Shown here in pieces: positions 5,427-5,550 of a DNA stretch of 5,550 nt. A program made the position numbers and the translations under genes. The DNA comes from Anaerolineae bacterium. Its GTDB lineage: Bacteria > Chloroflexota > Anaerolineae > B4-G1 > SLSP01. The DNA lies in the NCBI GenBank assembly GCA_021107605.1, contig JAIOSN010000240.1:1-5550 (forward strand), given 5' to 3'. The notes beneath the pieces are model-generated. The model worked only from the letters and a program-made list of their open reading frames with translations, searched no databases and was not told the DNA's origin. Each line of letters opens with the position of its first letter. The first letter of the stretch is position 1.

Positions 5427-5550
5427 TCTTGTCCACGCAGGTGGACAAACGGCCGGTAGGCCTACGGAAACATACTTCAGTATGTGTAGGCCGGCTAGCC
5501 CCATTTATGGGGCGTAGCTTCGTAGCCCGTGGTCTTTAGCCACGGGCACA
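5427..5550. repeat. 124-nt four-hairpin repeat element, copy B
   Basis: Offset by 346 nt from copy A and collinear with it throughout. Differences from A are at element positions 10, 23, 29, 57, 94 and 111. The inner stem of hairpin 2 is perfect here (ACATAC 5470-5475 with GTATGT 5480-5485), while hairpin 1 loses its terminal pair. Hairpins 3 and 4 keep every stem base. The window ends exactly where the compared segment ends, so the true right boundary is not known. Confidence 0.85.

Larger units (their letters stand above)
4934..5550. other. Gene-free repeat mosaic upstream of the operon
   Basis: No believable protein gene lies here. Open frames cross it on both strands but translate tandem repeats or hairpins and have no recognisable domains. 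It holds, in order: a G8 run next to the promoter, a GNAAGTT-type heptamer array, a GTAGACR array, a 124-nt four-hairpin element, a GTGATCA-type array, a GTARACR array, a second GTRATCA-type array, and a second copy of the hairpin element cut by the window edge or ending there. Short non-repetitive linkers occur at 4974-5006, 5205-5246 and 5381-5400. Confidence 0.8.

Overview
The window holds one tightly packed four-gene operon, entirely on the minus strand, between two repeat-rich non-coding flanks. No rRNA or tRNA, complete insertion sequence or CRISPR array is visible. The best taxonomic guess is Chloroflexota, perhaps Anaerolineae-like. The reasons are the long Pro/Thr 'TP' stalk on the last gene product, the subtype of the MurJ-like flippase, and intergenic DNA made of short tandem-repeat mosaics. 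This is an inference from style, not a phylogenetic result.

In transcription order (right to left) the operon is: a MurJ-like lipid II flippase (3299-4894), a lipoprotein ABC-type solute-binding protein (2058-3302), an inositol-monophosphatase-family enzyme (1276-2061), and a divergent CAP/SCP-domain protein with an N-terminal signal and a C-terminal membrane anchor (149-1276). The junctions are ATGA, ATGA and TAATG, so each downstream start overlaps the previous stop and the genes are probably translationally coupled. Three of the four products are membrane or surface proteins, so the operon looks envelope-directed. A shared pathway cannot be proven from sequence. No ABC permease or ATPase for the binding protein is present.

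A good sigma-70-type promoter (TTGTCA, 17-nt spacer, TAGAAT) lies directly before the flippase gene. Its predicted transcript starts only 4 nt before an ATG, so the first gene may be nearly leaderless. This fits the absence of a Shine-Dalgarno site there.

The right flank (4934-5550) has no believable gene. It is a mosaic of heptamer-period tandem arrays of at least three sequence types, plus two copies of a 124-nt element that can fold into four consecutive hairpins. The two copies differ at 6 of 124 positions and have no indels. The left flank (1-148) contains an eleven-unit octamer array whose last unit provides the stop codon and last sense codon of the CAP gene.

The points most worth following up are the duplicated hairpin element with its heptamer arrays, the octamer array running into a gene terminus, and the loss of normally essential charged residues in the MurJ homologue.
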